Shown piece after piece: positions 20,002 through 28,610 of a DNA stretch of 45,143 bases; within the stretch, counting starts at the first letter, position 1; each line of letters begins with the position of its first letter. The DNA lies in NCBI GenBank assembly GCA_038258095.1, contig JBBSQE010000002.1:1-45143 (forward strand), read 5' to 3'. This stretch comes from JBBSQE01 sp038258095 (GTDB lineage Bacteria; Actinomycetota; Thermoleophilia; Solirubrobacterales; 70-9). Under the pieces are notes generated by a model. It was not told where the DNA came from, ran no database searches, and was given only the letters and a program-made list of their open reading frames with translations. The position numbers and the translations under genes were made by a program.

Positions 20002-20748
20002 TCAGGCGGACGCGACCAGCATCTCGGGGCCTTCGGCAGTGCCCCCGACCTTGTTCATGCTCGGGTTCGCGGGACTGCCGCTGACGCGACCGGGGTCGAG
20101 CGGCACGCAGAGCCCAACCGCTTCCTCTGTCGTCAGATCGGGGTCCAGCCAGGCCTGCTCAGCCTCTCTGCTCGGAAAGATCACCGGCATCCGGTTGTGG
20201 ACCTTCGCGACGACGTCGTTCGGCGTCGTCGTGACGAGCGTGGTCGAGTAGAGCCAGCCGTCCTCCTGGGCCTCCTCCCCATCCCACTCCTTGCGTGTGC
20301 AGATGCCGGCGAAGGCGAACAGCTCCCCGTCGTCGACCGTGAACCGCCACGGCTGGCGAGGCTGCTTCGGATCCTCAGCCTTCATCCATTCGTAGAAGCC
20401 GTCGGCGACGATCAGGCAGCGGTGGCGGAACTTCCCGACTAGCGGCGAGTAGGCCCGGCTCGACTGAAGGTTCTCGGTCTTGGCGTTGATCATCTTGTAG
20501 CCGACCTTCAGGTCCTTGGCCCAGCGCGGAACGAGACCCCAGCGCATCAGCCGCGCCTCCCTCTCCCCCTTTTCGGCCTCCTCGGGGTCGGGAGATGAGC
20601 GCACCGTGAGGATCTCCTGGCTGGGAGCAACGTTGTAGCGCTCGATCGCGCCCTCGGCCTTCTCCTTGAGCGCCTCCTCGAGCTGCACCTGGAAGCGGTC
20701 GGCGATCTTGCCGGTGTCCTTTGCCGTGACTGTGAAGCGCCCGCACAT
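20002..20748 (-). CDS. SOS response-associated peptidase-fold protein (SRAP, YedK/HMCES)
   Basis: Forms a thiazolidine crosslink with abasic sites in single-stranded DNA through Cys2. MCGRFTVTAK supplies the catalytic Cys; RYNVAPSQ, MRWGLVPRW, INAKTENLQSS, CLIVADGFYEW (Glu) and VHNRMPVIF (His) complete the active-site set. 248 residues. TAGTTT lies 8 nt before the ATG, suggesting its own promoter. A 38-bp near-copy of its 5' coding region exists at 24291-24328, marking an old duplication. The gap 19965-20001, where it converges with the unknown gene upstream, holds only a weak inverted repeat. Confidence 0.95.
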   Translation of the reverse strand: MCGRFTVTAKDTGKIADRFQVQLEEALKEKAEGAIERYNVAPSQEILTVRSSPDPEEAEKGEREARLMRWGLVPRWAKDLKVGYKMINAKTENLQSSRAYSPLVGKFRHRCLIVADGFYEWMKAEDPKQPRQPWRFTVDDGELFAFAGICTRKEWDGEEAQEDGWLYSTTLVTTTPNDVVAKVHNRMPVIFPSREAEQAWLDPDLTTEEAVGLCVPLDPGRVSGSPANPSMNKVGGTAEGPEMLVASA

Positions 20749-20756
20749 AGGCGGTC

Positions 20757-20762
20757 AAACTA
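20757..20762 (-). promoter_or_regulatory. Putative -10 box for the SRAP gene
   Basis: TAGTTT on the minus strand, 8 nt before the ATG at 20748 and with no Shine-Dalgarno sequence between. It belongs to the same class of start-proximal -10 boxes found elsewhere in the window. Confidence 0.4.
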
Positions 20763-20791
20763 GCGCCCTGGGCAGCGGAAGATGAGCCACA

Positions 20792-21752
20792 TCAACCTAC
20801 GCACGGCCCCCGCAACCGTGCTACTCCGAAATCGTTTCCAAGACCGCCGGCGACCACGACGCGGCCCGCGCTGTCAACCGAGACCCCGTTGGCTGAGAAG
20901 TACGTCTTGCCGAAGGGGGTCCTCACCCGGCTCCGGTGGGACCGTTCACCATTCGGACCAAGGACGATCGCGCCGAAGATGTCGTCGCCCGGCTCCCGCG
21001 CGAACGGCCCGGCGGCGACGATCCGCCCGCAGGGGCCGAGAGCCAGGCCCGCGACGTGCAGGCTGCGAACTCTGACAACACCGCGCCTGCCGAAGGTCCG
21101 GTCCAGAGCGCCGTTCGCCCGCAGGCGCATGAGCGCCCCGCCGTTGCGGCGCGAATCTACGCCGCCGCCGACGATGATCCGGTTTCCCACCAGGGCCAGG
21201 GAGGTCGCTCCTCGTGGAGTTAGGATCGCGAACTGCTTTCCCTTGTCATCGCGGAGCCGCGCGTAGAGACCCTGTCGCACCTCGCCACGATCTCCGAAGT
21301 AGGGATCCGGACGGCCATCAGCGAGGAACCTGGGGACGCTCAACCGGTAAATGCCGCCGGCGACGACGATGCGCCCCGCCGATCGATCTCGACTGTACGC
21401 GGTGACGGTCCAGTGAAGCGGCCAAACACGAATCCGCCATTCCCGAAGCTGGGATCGATGCTGCCATCCGCCTGTAGCCTGAACACTTCGAAGGAGCAGT
21501 GCTTCCCACAAGCCGCAACCCCAACGATCCCCCCGTCGGGTTGCGTCGCAATCGCTGTGATCCCCTGCGGACCACCCCCGTTCACCGTTGCGACACCACC
21601 CTCGCCGAACGACGAGTCGAGAGTGCCGTCGGGCAGGTAGCGCAGAAGAGCGGAGACACCGCCCTTGAGTGAGCCGCGGTAGAGCACTTGCCCCCGCCTG
21701 CCCCCATCAGAGCGAGGAGCAGCGCGCCACTCGTGACCCAACCGAATCTCAT
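20792..21752 (-). pseudogene. Delta-60-repeat paralogue C: truncated, frameshifted
   Basis: C-terminal half of the same protein family as genes A and B. An ATG at 21752 overlaps the stop of B (ATGA) and opens a plausible signal peptide (MRFGWVTSGALLLALMGAG), but its frame then fails. The repeat region continues in a second frame (YLPDGTLDSSFGEGGVATV, LQADGSIDPSFGNGG). Near 21378 a one-base loss in a G run moves it into a third frame (GRIVVAGGIYRL, ANGALDRTFGRRGVV), ending VARLRGPCVG like the end of A. Compared with A, the first seven or so repeats are missing. The frame from about 21511 to 20792 might still be called as a gene but lacks a signal peptide. Confidence 0.8.
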
Positions 21753-24139
21753 CGGCCACACCGCGGGAGCAAGGACCGCTCGCGGTACTTCGCCAGCGCG
21801 AAGTCGCCGCTGTACGCATAGCGAGAGACGGTCCCTCCCACGATTACCGATCCACGTCCGGCTGGGACGAGGCCGGAAGCGTCACTGACGCCCCGTCTGC
21901 CGAACGGAGTGAAGGCTCGCAACTTCGCGCGGCGGTTCGATGGTACGCCGAGGACCGTCATGGATCTCGTCCCCGTATACGTGTCGAACCAGGTCCCCGT
22001 TGCGATTACGCCGCAGCCCCCAGCCCTTACGCTCGAAATGGAGAGGTTGGGAAGCAGCAGGCGTCCCTTTCGCTGGAACGAGCGGTCCAGTTTGCCGTTC
22101 GGGCGCAAGCGCACCAGCTCGCCCGCGTCGCCCACGCCGCCTTCGACGCCGAGCACGATGCGACCGCGTCCATCGAGAGCGACCGAAGAACCGGTCCTCT
22201 GTGGATTGTGCACGAGGTGGTCGAAATAGATCCGCAGCTTCAGGTTGGCGGCGCCATTTTTAGCAAAGGTCCGATCGAGAATCCCGTTCGGCAGCAGTCG
22301 GAGGGCGGTCAGGATTGCCCGGGCGCCGCCGACGACGATGATCCTTCCGTCGGCCTGGAGACGGACCGCCAAGGCAGAGTCTCCACGAGTATTCGGGACG
22401 TCGTACTGAAAGACCCCATCGTCAGCGAAGCCCGGATCGAGCTTCCCGCTGGGCAGGAACCGGGCGACCTTGATGCAGCCTCCGCCGCAGCCCGACGAAC
22501 TGCCCGCGGCGAGAAGCCTCCCCCTCCGGTCGATTGTGATCTGTCCGAAGAACCCCGCTCCACTGGATGGCGGGACGACTGAGAACCCGCCATCTCCGAA
22601 TGACGAGTCGAGTGCGCCCGAGGGCCGGAGGCGGGTCAGGGAGTAAGCGTAGTTGCTGTGAATCCCCGCGAAGTTGACGATGGCCCCGATGTACACGAAA
22701 CCCCGCCGGTTGACCACAACTGCGGTAGGCGTGAGCTCGCCGATCGATTCGCGCCCAAGCTCGTCAATCGGGATCAGTGTCCGTCCAGCCCTTCCAAATG
22801 CACGGTCGACGCGGCCGTTGCGCAGATAGCGGGTGACGGCCAGCGTGTTGCAGCTCCCGTCTCGGCACTGATTCGTTCCCACGGCGATGATTCGCCCACC
22901 ACGTGCACGGGCCAGGGCGGCGAGGCTGTCGTTCGCAGGAATCCGGCCGACGGTGTCAAGCAGCGTGGTTCCACCGCTGCCAAACCCAGCGTCGAGTCCT
23001 CCGGTGGTCGTCAATCGCTCGACGGCGATTTGGAACGGCTTTGACGGCGGGAAGGCCACAACCGGTCGCCCATCAGGGCCCAGGGCGATCAGAGAGGCGC
23101 CGCTCTCGCCGACGGCTGCCACCCCCTCGACGCCGAACGTGGCATCCCGATACCCATTCGGGTCGAGGCGAACGACCCCACACTGTCCCGCAGCGTAGAT
23201 CCGGCCGGACGCGTCGGCAGAGAGCTGCCCTTCGGCTGAGATCCGCCGGGCGGTGCACCCGTTGTTCGGCTCGCCGAAGGCCGGGTCCACGGTAGCGTCG
23301 CCCGAGTTGAGTCGTTGGACAAAACCGTAGGTGTCGAAAATCGCCCGACCGTCGGGCTGCAAGGTCAACCCGGAGGTGCCGAGCAGGCTCGCGTCATCGG
23401 GAAGCTGGGTGCTGGAGGTCCGCCTTCCCTCTGGATCGAATCGAATGGCGACCAAGACCTCGCCCAGGAGCGTGTTCCCCAACACCACCAGGCTTCCGTC
23501 CGGACGAGGCGCGATGGAATTGACCCCGTCCTCAGCGCGGATGACTGTAGTGCGCAGGAGCCTGCCAGCGGCGCTGTAGCGAAACAACTTCGGGTAGGTG
23601 AGGCAGTCGAGCGTCGGGCATCCGGTGTCGGTTATCACCTCGACGGAGCCGCGGGGTTGCGCGACGATCTCAACCGCGAACTGGCTGTCCCTCTCCCTGA
23701 TGCGCAGGGTTCCGCGCTTCCCGAACGTGCGGTCAAGCGCACCGGTTGGCCGATAACGCCGAACGAACACGTCCTGCGCGGGTCCGGACCCGATTCGTCC
23801 CGCCACGAAAATGGAACCGTCGGGGCCCAGCGCAGCCTGCGAGCCACGGGGGATCCGGAGCCTCCCCCCCTGAAGGAAGGTCGGATCGGGGGCCCCGCTC
23901 CGGTCAAGGCTATAGACGAGCAGGGGAAGGGGGTCGCCGTCCAGCGGAAAGTCGAACAGCGAGTCGTACTCCCCAACCCGGCGAACCGCCACCATCGTCC
24001 GGCCTCGGGCATTCACCTTCAGGTCCGCCACCGCCGCCCGCTCCGGGGGTGCGTAGCTCCCGAAATTTGTCGTCACCCGGCGGTCGCCGCCGAATGATCT
24101 GACAACGGGAGCCGGCGTTCCTGAGGCTGCCCCGACCAC
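21749..24139 (-). CDS. Delta-60-repeat beta-propeller-like protein B (signal peptide interrupted)
   Basis: 796 residues from GTG at 24139, made of about twelve repeats of 50-70 residues, each ending in an LDxxFGxxG signature (PDPTFLQGG, LDRTFGKRG, LDAGFGSGG, VDRAFGRAG, LDSSFGDGG and others) with interspersed DGR-I-V-G strands. This is the delta-60 repeat pattern of large secreted proteins of unknown role. It is a paralogue of A. The ancestral start at 24208 (MHRN, as in A) is followed by TGA at codon 5, inside the signal peptide. The remaining GTG start would give a protein that cannot be exported, so B is probably non-functional despite an intact body. Confidence 0.75.
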   Translation of the reverse strand: MVGAASGTPAPVVRSFGGDRRVTTNFGSYAPPERAAVADLKVNARGRTMVAVRRVGEYDSLFDFPLDGDPLPLLVYSLDRSGAPDPTFLQGGRLRIPRGSQAALGPDGSIFVAGRIGSGPAQDVFVRRYRPTGALDRTFGKRGTLRIRERDSQFAVEIVAQPRGSVEVITDTGCPTLDCLTYPKLFRYSAAGRLLRTTVIRAEDGVNSIAPRPDGSLVVLGNTLLGEVLVAIRFDPEGRRTSSTQLPDDASLLGTSGLTLQPDGRAIFDTYGFVQRLNSGDATVDPAFGEPNNGCTARRISAEGQLSADASGRIYAAGQCGVVRLDPNGYRDATFGVEGVAAVGESGASLIALGPDGRPVVAFPPSKPFQIAVERLTTTGGLDAGFGSGGTTLLDTVGRIPANDSLAALARARGGRIIAVGTNQCRDGSCNTLAVTRYLRNGRVDRAFGRAGRTLIPIDELGRESIGELTPTAVVVNRRGFVYIGAIVNFAGIHSNYAYSLTRLRPSGALDSSFGDGGFSVVPPSSGAGFFGQITIDRRGRLLAAGSSSGCGGGCIKVARFLPSGKLDPGFADDGVFQYDVPNTRGDSALAVRLQADGRIIVVGGARAILTALRLLPNGILDRTFAKNGAANLKLRIYFDHLVHNPQRTGSSVALDGRGRIVLGVEGGVGDAGELVRLRPNGKLDRSFQRKGRLLLPNLSISSVRAGGCGVIATGTWFDTYTGTRSMTVLGVPSNRRAKLRAFTPFGRRGVSDASGLVPAGRGSVIVGGTVSRYAYSGDFALAKYRERSLLPRCGR

Positions 24140-24208
24140 AAAGATGCAAAGCAGGGCCGCGAAAAGCCCGGCCGAAACGAGAACGACGAGATTTCAATTC
24201 CTGTGCAT
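24137..24208 (-). other. Degenerate signal peptide of gene B with nonsense codon
   Basis: In frame with B: ATG CAC AGG AAT TGA (stop at 24194-24196), then codons for a hydrophobic stretch NLVVLVSAGLFAALLCIF joining directly to the VVGAASGTP start of B. Gene A has MHRNRSVVLVMVSALL at the same place. There is no ATG, GTG or TTG between the stop codon and 24139. Confidence 0.8.
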
Positions 24209-24276
24209 CCGACCACTCCCAGGGACTTGACGACCGGCCTTTACTTACAGAAACCATGGCAGGCGACCGAGTTGCG
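24199..24276 (-). repeat. Duplicated 5' leader, copy before B
   Basis: About 78 bp matching 26832-26910 upstream of A at an estimated three quarters of positions. It covers the first codons, the Shine-Dalgarno region (GGGAGTGG), and a block around GTTTCTG-AAGT. Differences are mostly transitions. It shows that A and B arose by tandem duplication that included the promoter and leader. Confidence 0.75.
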
Positions 24277-24290
24277 GCGAGAGTGACCCG

Positions 24291-24328
24291 GCGGTCGGTG
24301 ATCTTGCCGGTGCCCTTTGCCATGACTG
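24291..24328 (-). pseudogene. Remnant of a second SRAP gene
   Basis: 35 of 38 positions match 20695-20732 (about codons 6-18 of the intact SRAP gene), with only three transitions. The remnant encodes AKGTGKITDR against AKDTGKIADR. No other part of the gene is recognisable nearby. It lies between A and B, just as the intact SRAP gene lies after C, so the duplicated unit included the end of a repeat gene plus the start of SRAP. Confidence 0.7.
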
Positions 24329-24402
24329 CGGAGTGCCGGAGGATCGCTTCGCGCTGCCGGGGGCTGACCGGGCGCTTTTTGGTCCGGGGGTGAGCGGTCG
24401 GT

Positions 24403-26841
24403 TCACCTGCCGCAGGAGCGCTGCGAGAACCGTGCGATTCCGAAATCGGCTCCGGCCGGACCCGCGGCGAGGACCCGTCCCCGGCGGTCCACCGCGGCTC
24501 CGAGGGCTGCTGAGTCGAGCTTGCCGAACGGGGTCCGCACACGGGCGCGCCGCGATCGCCCACCGTTGCGCCCGATGCTGGCCACGCCGAACGTGTCAGC
24601 ACCCGGCACGGGTGCAAACCGGCCGACGACGGCGATCTGACCGCACCTTCCGAGAGCCATGTCCTCCACGTCAAGACCGCGAAACTGGACGATCCCGCGC
24701 TTACCGAAGCCACGGTCGAGTGCGCCGTTCGCCCGAAGCCGAACGACCGCTCCACCGTTTCCCTTCGAGTTCACCCCTGCCCCGACGAGGATCCGGTTGC
24801 CGGTCACCAACAGTGAACTCGCCCCACGGTTGACGGGAACACGGACGAACTTCCCGGGCGTTGGTCTGCGTACCTGCCGAAGGATGGCCTGGTGGACGAT
24901 GCCGCGTCGTCCGAAGCTCGGGTCCGTCCGTCCGTTGGCAAACAGGCGGGCGACGACCAGCCGACTCCTGCCTCCCGCCACGAGGATCCGCCCCCGGCCG
25001 CCTACCACGACCGCCTCAGGCGGAATCTCTTCCGTGCCCAGCGTCGTCGACCCTGAACCGGCGAACGCCGGATCGAGCCTGCCGTTTCGGTACAGCCGGA
25101 CAACCTCGAATGAGCAGTCATCGCCGCAGCTCGCAACTCCGACGATCCTCCCGTTGCCCTGTACATCGATGGCGGTGATCCCGCGACCTCCCTCGCCGGG
25201 CACGCTCGCGACTCCCCCCACCCCGAACGAAGGATCGAGCGTCCCATCTGCCCGGTAGCGGAGGATCGCGGCCGTTCCTCCCTTCAGCTCCTTGTGGTCG
25301 AGTGTCTGCCCCACCCGCACCCCGACGAGAATCTTTCCGTCTGGTTGCAGAGCCACGCTCGAGGCCGAGTCGATCCCCTCTGTCTCGGCGGCGGCGAGTC
25401 CACGCCGCCCGAAGGACGGGTCGAGGGTGCCGTCTCGCCGCAGACGAGCGAGAACGATGTCGGAGCACTCGCCGTCCGCGCAGCGGTCGACCCCGACGAG
25501 GACTGCACGGCCGTCGGGCAGCGCCACCACGTCGGTGGCGGTGTCGAGGGTGCCGAAGGCAAAGGGTGCGAAGCCGCCCGCAGAAGTGGGATCCGGCTCC
25601 CCCGCCGCGTCCAGCCTGGCGATCCGGATACCGCCGGCCTGCTGATCCCAGCCCGCGAGGACGATCTTGCCTCCGGGATCGACCGCCACGGCCTGCGGCT
25701 TCGTCCCGAGAACAGGCGAGGGGTCGAGGCTGCCCCCCGCGCCGAAGCTCGGATCGGGGTGACCCTCGGAGTCGTAGCGAGCCAGCCCGCACTCTCCCTG
25801 GCCGCCTGCGACCAGGTACGAGCCGAGCGGGAGCGCCAGGATCTCACTGTCGCTCGTGGAGTCGGCGTGGATGTCGGCCGGCCTGCACCTCGCCGTCCCA
25901 TCCATGCCGAACGAGGGGATCACGTTGCCGAGACTGTCGAATCGGGTCAGAAACCCGAATTCCCCCGCGACGAAGCCCTTGGCCGGCGCGTCAGCCACAT
26001 CGGTGTATGTGACGTTCTCGCCAAGCGAAGCAACACCTGACCCTCGCTTGCCGAAATCGGGATCGAGCGTTCCATCTGGCCGAACCCGGGTGACCCGCGC
26101 AACGTTTGTGTACCCCCCAGCGGTGTCGGTGCTGAGGGCGAGAAGGCTGCCATCGCCGAGCACTGAAAGCTCGTTCTGGAACTCACCAGAGAATTGAACG
26201 GATCTGAGCCTCTCACCACCGGGGCTGATGCGAACCAGGTAGGGGACAGCGTAGGTGTACCCGCAGCCGGGATCGGTGCCGTAGCAACTGGCCGTGGCCC
26301 CGAGAACGAGAGCACCGTTTGGAAAGAGGCCGATGGCGCCGGCGTAGTCGTTGAGATGGAGGCCGAGATCAAGAACGCGGGTGCCCCCCTTGTTGAAGCT
26401 CCGGTCCGGGGTTCCGTCGGGCAGGTAACGGGAGGTCCGGATATCGCCGGCGTACCGGCCGCTGACCGTTCCAACGACCACGAATCGGCCGCTGGGCATC
26501 GCGGCGAGGTGGGACCCGAATGGCACCTTGATCGAGCCGCCGGCGCCGAAGCCGGAGTCGAGGCTGCCGTCGGAACGGAAGCGGGCGACGAAGAAGGGGA
26601 CATCGGAATCGTCGCCGTAGGCGCCCACGATGGACCCGCCGTCCGCCAGCGGCGCAACGTCGGTCACGTGAACCCGGCCGTGAAATAGCCGCTCCCCGAT
26701 GTTGACCCGCGCCCGCCCGTTGTGCCCGAACGAGCTGTCGAGGCGGAAACCGCTAGTGCCCGAAGCAGAGCCGGAACTCACGATCGAGATCGCGAGCAGA
26801 GCTGAAACCATGACCAAGACGACACTGCGGTTCCTGTGCAT
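24403..26841 (-). CDS. Secreted delta-60-repeat protein A
   Basis: 812 residues, the intact member of three paralogues. N-terminal signal peptide MHRNRSVVLVMVSALLAISI ending near SGSASG, then about twelve repeats with LDSSFGHNG, LDSGFGAGG, PDRSFNKGG, LDPDFGKRG, PDPSFGAGG, LDPSFGRRG, LDPSFGVGG, TDPSFGRRG and LDRGFGKRG signatures and DGRxVxVG strands, as in delta-60 repeats that probably form beta-propellers. Cys pairs occur in several blades (CYGTDPGC, CGDDCSF). It ends RFSQRSCGR. GGGAGAGG provides the Shine-Dalgarno sequence. The function is unknown; a secreted or surface binding protein is likely. Confidence 0.85.
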   Translation of the reverse strand: MHRNRSVVLVMVSALLAISIVSSGSASGTSGFRLDSSFGHNGRARVNIGERLFHGRVHVTDVAPLADGGSIVGAYGDDSDVPFFVARFRSDGSLDSGFGAGGSIKVPFGSHLAAMPSGRFVVVGTVSGRYAGDIRTSRYLPDGTPDRSFNKGGTRVLDLGLHLNDYAGAIGLFPNGALVLGATASCYGTDPGCGYTYAVPYLVRISPGGERLRSVQFSGEFQNELSVLGDGSLLALSTDTAGGYTNVARVTRVRPDGTLDPDFGKRGSGVASLGENVTYTDVADAPAKGFVAGEFGFLTRFDSLGNVIPSFGMDGTARCRPADIHADSTSDSEILALPLGSYLVAGGQGECGLARYDSEGHPDPSFGAGGSLDPSPVLGTKPQAVAVDPGGKIVLAGWDQQAGGIRIARLDAAGEPDPTSAGGFAPFAFGTLDTATDVVALPDGRAVLVGVDRCADGECSDIVLARLRRDGTLDPSFGRRGLAAAETEGIDSASSVALQPDGKILVGVRVGQTLDHKELKGGTAAILRYRADGTLDPSFGVGGVASVPGEGGRGITAIDVQGNGRIVGVASCGDDCSFEVVRLYRNGRLDPAFAGSGSTTLGTEEIPPEAVVVGGRGRILVAGGRSRLVVARLFANGRTDPSFGRRGIVHQAILRQVRRPTPGKFVRVPVNRGASSLLVTGNRILVGAGVNSKGNGGAVVRLRANGALDRGFGKRGIVQFRGLDVEDMALGRCGQIAVVGRFAPVPGADTFGVASIGRNGGRSRRARVRTPFGKLDSAALGAAVDRRGRVLAAGPAGADFGIARFSQRSCGR

Positions 26842-26910
26842 CCGTCCTCTCCCTGTCGCTTGACGATCCGGGCCTCACTTGCAGAAACCCCAGCAGGCGC
26901 CCGAGTTGCG
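26832..26910 (-). repeat. Duplicated 5' leader, copy before A
   Basis: Partner of 24199-24276. Both copies keep, in one frame, codons for a short tail of the form RNS-x-AC-x-GFCK followed by a stop (TGA here, TAA in the B copy). The tail may be the relic of a gene end or a very small peptide. Confidence 0.7.
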
Positions 26911-26918
26911 GAAGGCGC

Positions 26919-27887
26919 TCAGCCGGGCCGCACCTCGGGGTGCTCGCGGTACCACGCCACCGTATGCCCGATGCCCTCCTCCAGCGGCACCTGTGGCCGC
27001 CAGCCGGTCATCCCGACCAGCTTCGTCGCGTCGACGTATTGGCGATCGATCTCCCCCTCCGGCGTGCCTGATCCCAGGTACTCGGGCTCGAGGTCTGTGT
27101 CGACCCCCTCTGCGACGAGCTCCAGCACGTCGCGGACCGAGTGGGCGGCTCCCGTGCCGGCGTTGAAGGCTTCCCCTGCGGCGGGCCCGCCGGCGCCGAC
27201 CGCGCTCTCCACCGCCAGGTAGGCGGCGACCGCGTCGGAGACGTAGAGGAAGTCACGCTCGGGGGACCCGTCGGAGCGGATCACCGGGGCCCTGTCCTCG
27301 AGCGCGGCCGTGATCGCCTCGGGGACGATCCTCGAGAAGTTCTGATCGCCTCCCCCGTAGACGTTCGCAAGGCGCGTCACGGCAACGGGCACGCCATGAC
27401 TTTCCCAGTAGCCGCGGGCGATGACATCGGCGGCCGCCTTGCTCGCCTCGTACGGAGCGGCCGGGGAGAGCGGGGCGTCCTCACGGTAGGGCAGGTCGGC
27501 CGAGGGCCCGTAGGCCTTGTCTGAGGAGGCGACGATGACCGCGGGCACATCGGCGCGTCGGCATGCCTCGAGCAACGTCCACGTCCCACGCACATTTGTC
27601 TCGAAGGTTCGCGTCGGATTCGCCCGGGCTTCGCCGACGAGGGTCTGGGCGGCAAGGTGGAATACGGTGTCGAACTGCCCGGCCGCCAGAACCGCCGCCA
27701 TGAGACCGGCATCCTCGACCGAGCCGGTCTCGAGCTCGACCTCGGCCGCGATCCCGTGCAGCGCAAGACCGGAGACGGCCGGCCTGGCGGAGTCCACCAC
27801 GGTCACCGTGTCGCCCCGCTCGACCAGGGCGCGAGCCAGGTGACTCCCGATGAAGCCATGACCGCCGGTCACGAGGGAGCTCTTCAC
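26919..27887 (-). CDS. NAD-dependent nucleotide-sugar epimerase/dehydratase (CDP-glucose 4,6-dehydratase-like)
   Basis: 322-residue extended short-chain dehydrogenase. VTGGHGFIGSHLARAL is the NAD(P)-binding GxxGxxG motif, and FHLAAQTLVGEARANP, ASSDKAYG (Ser), and YEASKAAADVIARGY (Tyr-x3-Lys) form the active site, with RLANVYGGGDQNFSRIVPEA and SPERDFLYVSDAV for sugar binding. The middle resembles CDP-glucose 4,6-dehydratases, and the gene just upstream resembles the matching cytidylyltransferase, so a CDP-sugar product is likely but not certain. GTG start in a GTGA overlap with that gene. It is the last gene of the SAM-riboswitch transcript. Confidence 0.85.
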   Translation of the reverse strand: MKSSLVTGGHGFIGSHLARALVERGDTVTVVDSARPAVSGLALHGIAAEVELETGSVEDAGLMAAVLAAGQFDTVFHLAAQTLVGEARANPTRTFETNVRGTWTLLEACRRADVPAVIVASSDKAYGPSADLPYREDAPLSPAAPYEASKAAADVIARGYWESHGVPVAVTRLANVYGGGDQNFSRIVPEAITAALEDRAPVIRSDGSPERDFLYVSDAVAAYLAVESAVGAGGPAAGEAFNAGTGAAHSVRDVLELVAEGVDTDLEPEYLGSGTPEGEIDRQYVDATKLVGMTGWRPQVPLEEGIGHTVAWYREHPEVRPG

Positions 27888-28606
27888 GAGCGCACACCCC
27901 CCCGCGCCCAGGGAGCGTCGCCCGACTCCCAGAGGTCGTCGAGGACGACCGCGTCCTTGTAGGTGTCCATGCAGTCCCAGAAGCCTTCGTGGCGATGGGC
28001 GCGAAGCTCCGAGGCCGCCGCGAGGTCCTCGAGCGGCTGGCGTTCGAGAACGCTGTCGCGCGTCATGAACTCGAGCGCCCCGGGCTCCATGCAGAAGAAC
28101 CCGCCGTTGATCCAGTGCTCAGAGCGCGGCTTCTCGGTGAAGCCCTCGACCACGTCAGCCGAGCCGATGCGCGCCACCCCCCACTGCAGATGGGGCTGCA
28201 CCACGGTCACGGTCGCCAGGGCGCCGTGCCCGGAGTGAAACGAGAGGAGAGCCTCCAGGTCGATGTCGGCGACGCCGTCAGCATAGGTGAGGCAGAACGT
28301 CCCCGCGGACAGGCGATCGGCGACGAGGCTGACACGCCCGCCGGTGGGAGTCTCGAGGCCGGTGTCGATGCACTCGACGTCGAGGCGCGCAAGGGCGGAA
28401 TCCGCCGCGACGGCATCTTCGATCATCTCGCCGCGGTAGCCGGTGAGGAGGAGGAAGCGCTCGAAGCCCTGGGCCGCATAGATGTCGATGACGTGGCGAA
28501 GGATCGGCCGCCCGCCGATCTCGACCAGCGCCTTCGGCATGGACTCGGTCTTCTCGCGCAGGCGGGTACCGCGGCCTCCGCAGAGGATGGCAACGGGAGG
28601 AGGCAG
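27884..28606 (-). CDS. rfbF: Glucose-1-phosphate cytidylyltransferase-like protein (start unclear)
   Basis: Nucleotidyltransferase making CDP-glucose from CTP and glucose-1-phosphate. VAILCGGRGTRLREKTESMP is the NTP-binding loop, and DTGLETPTGGRVSLV, LTYADGVADIDLEALLSFH, GFTEKPRSEHWINGGFF and GFWDCMDTYKD follow RfbF closely. The conserved N-terminus has no ATG, GTG or TTG nearby. The only close candidate is CTG at 28606, 4 nt after the cysO stop; the next canonical upstream start (28795) would add 63 residues of frame-shifted cysO. Either a CTG start by coupling or a base error is likely. GTGA overlap with the downstream gene. Confidence 0.8.
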   Translation of the reverse strand: MPPPVAILCGGRGTRLREKTESMPKALVEIGGRPILRHVIDIYAAQGFERFLLLTGYRGEMIEDAVAADSALARLDVECIDTGLETPTGGRVSLVADRLSAGTFCLTYADGVADIDLEALLSFHSGHGALATVTVVQPHLQWGVARIGSADVVEGFTEKPRSEHWINGGFFCMEPGALEFMTRDSVLERQPLEDLAAASELRAHRHEGFWDCMDTYKDAVVLDDLWESGDAPWARGGVRS

Positions 28607-28610
28607 CGGC

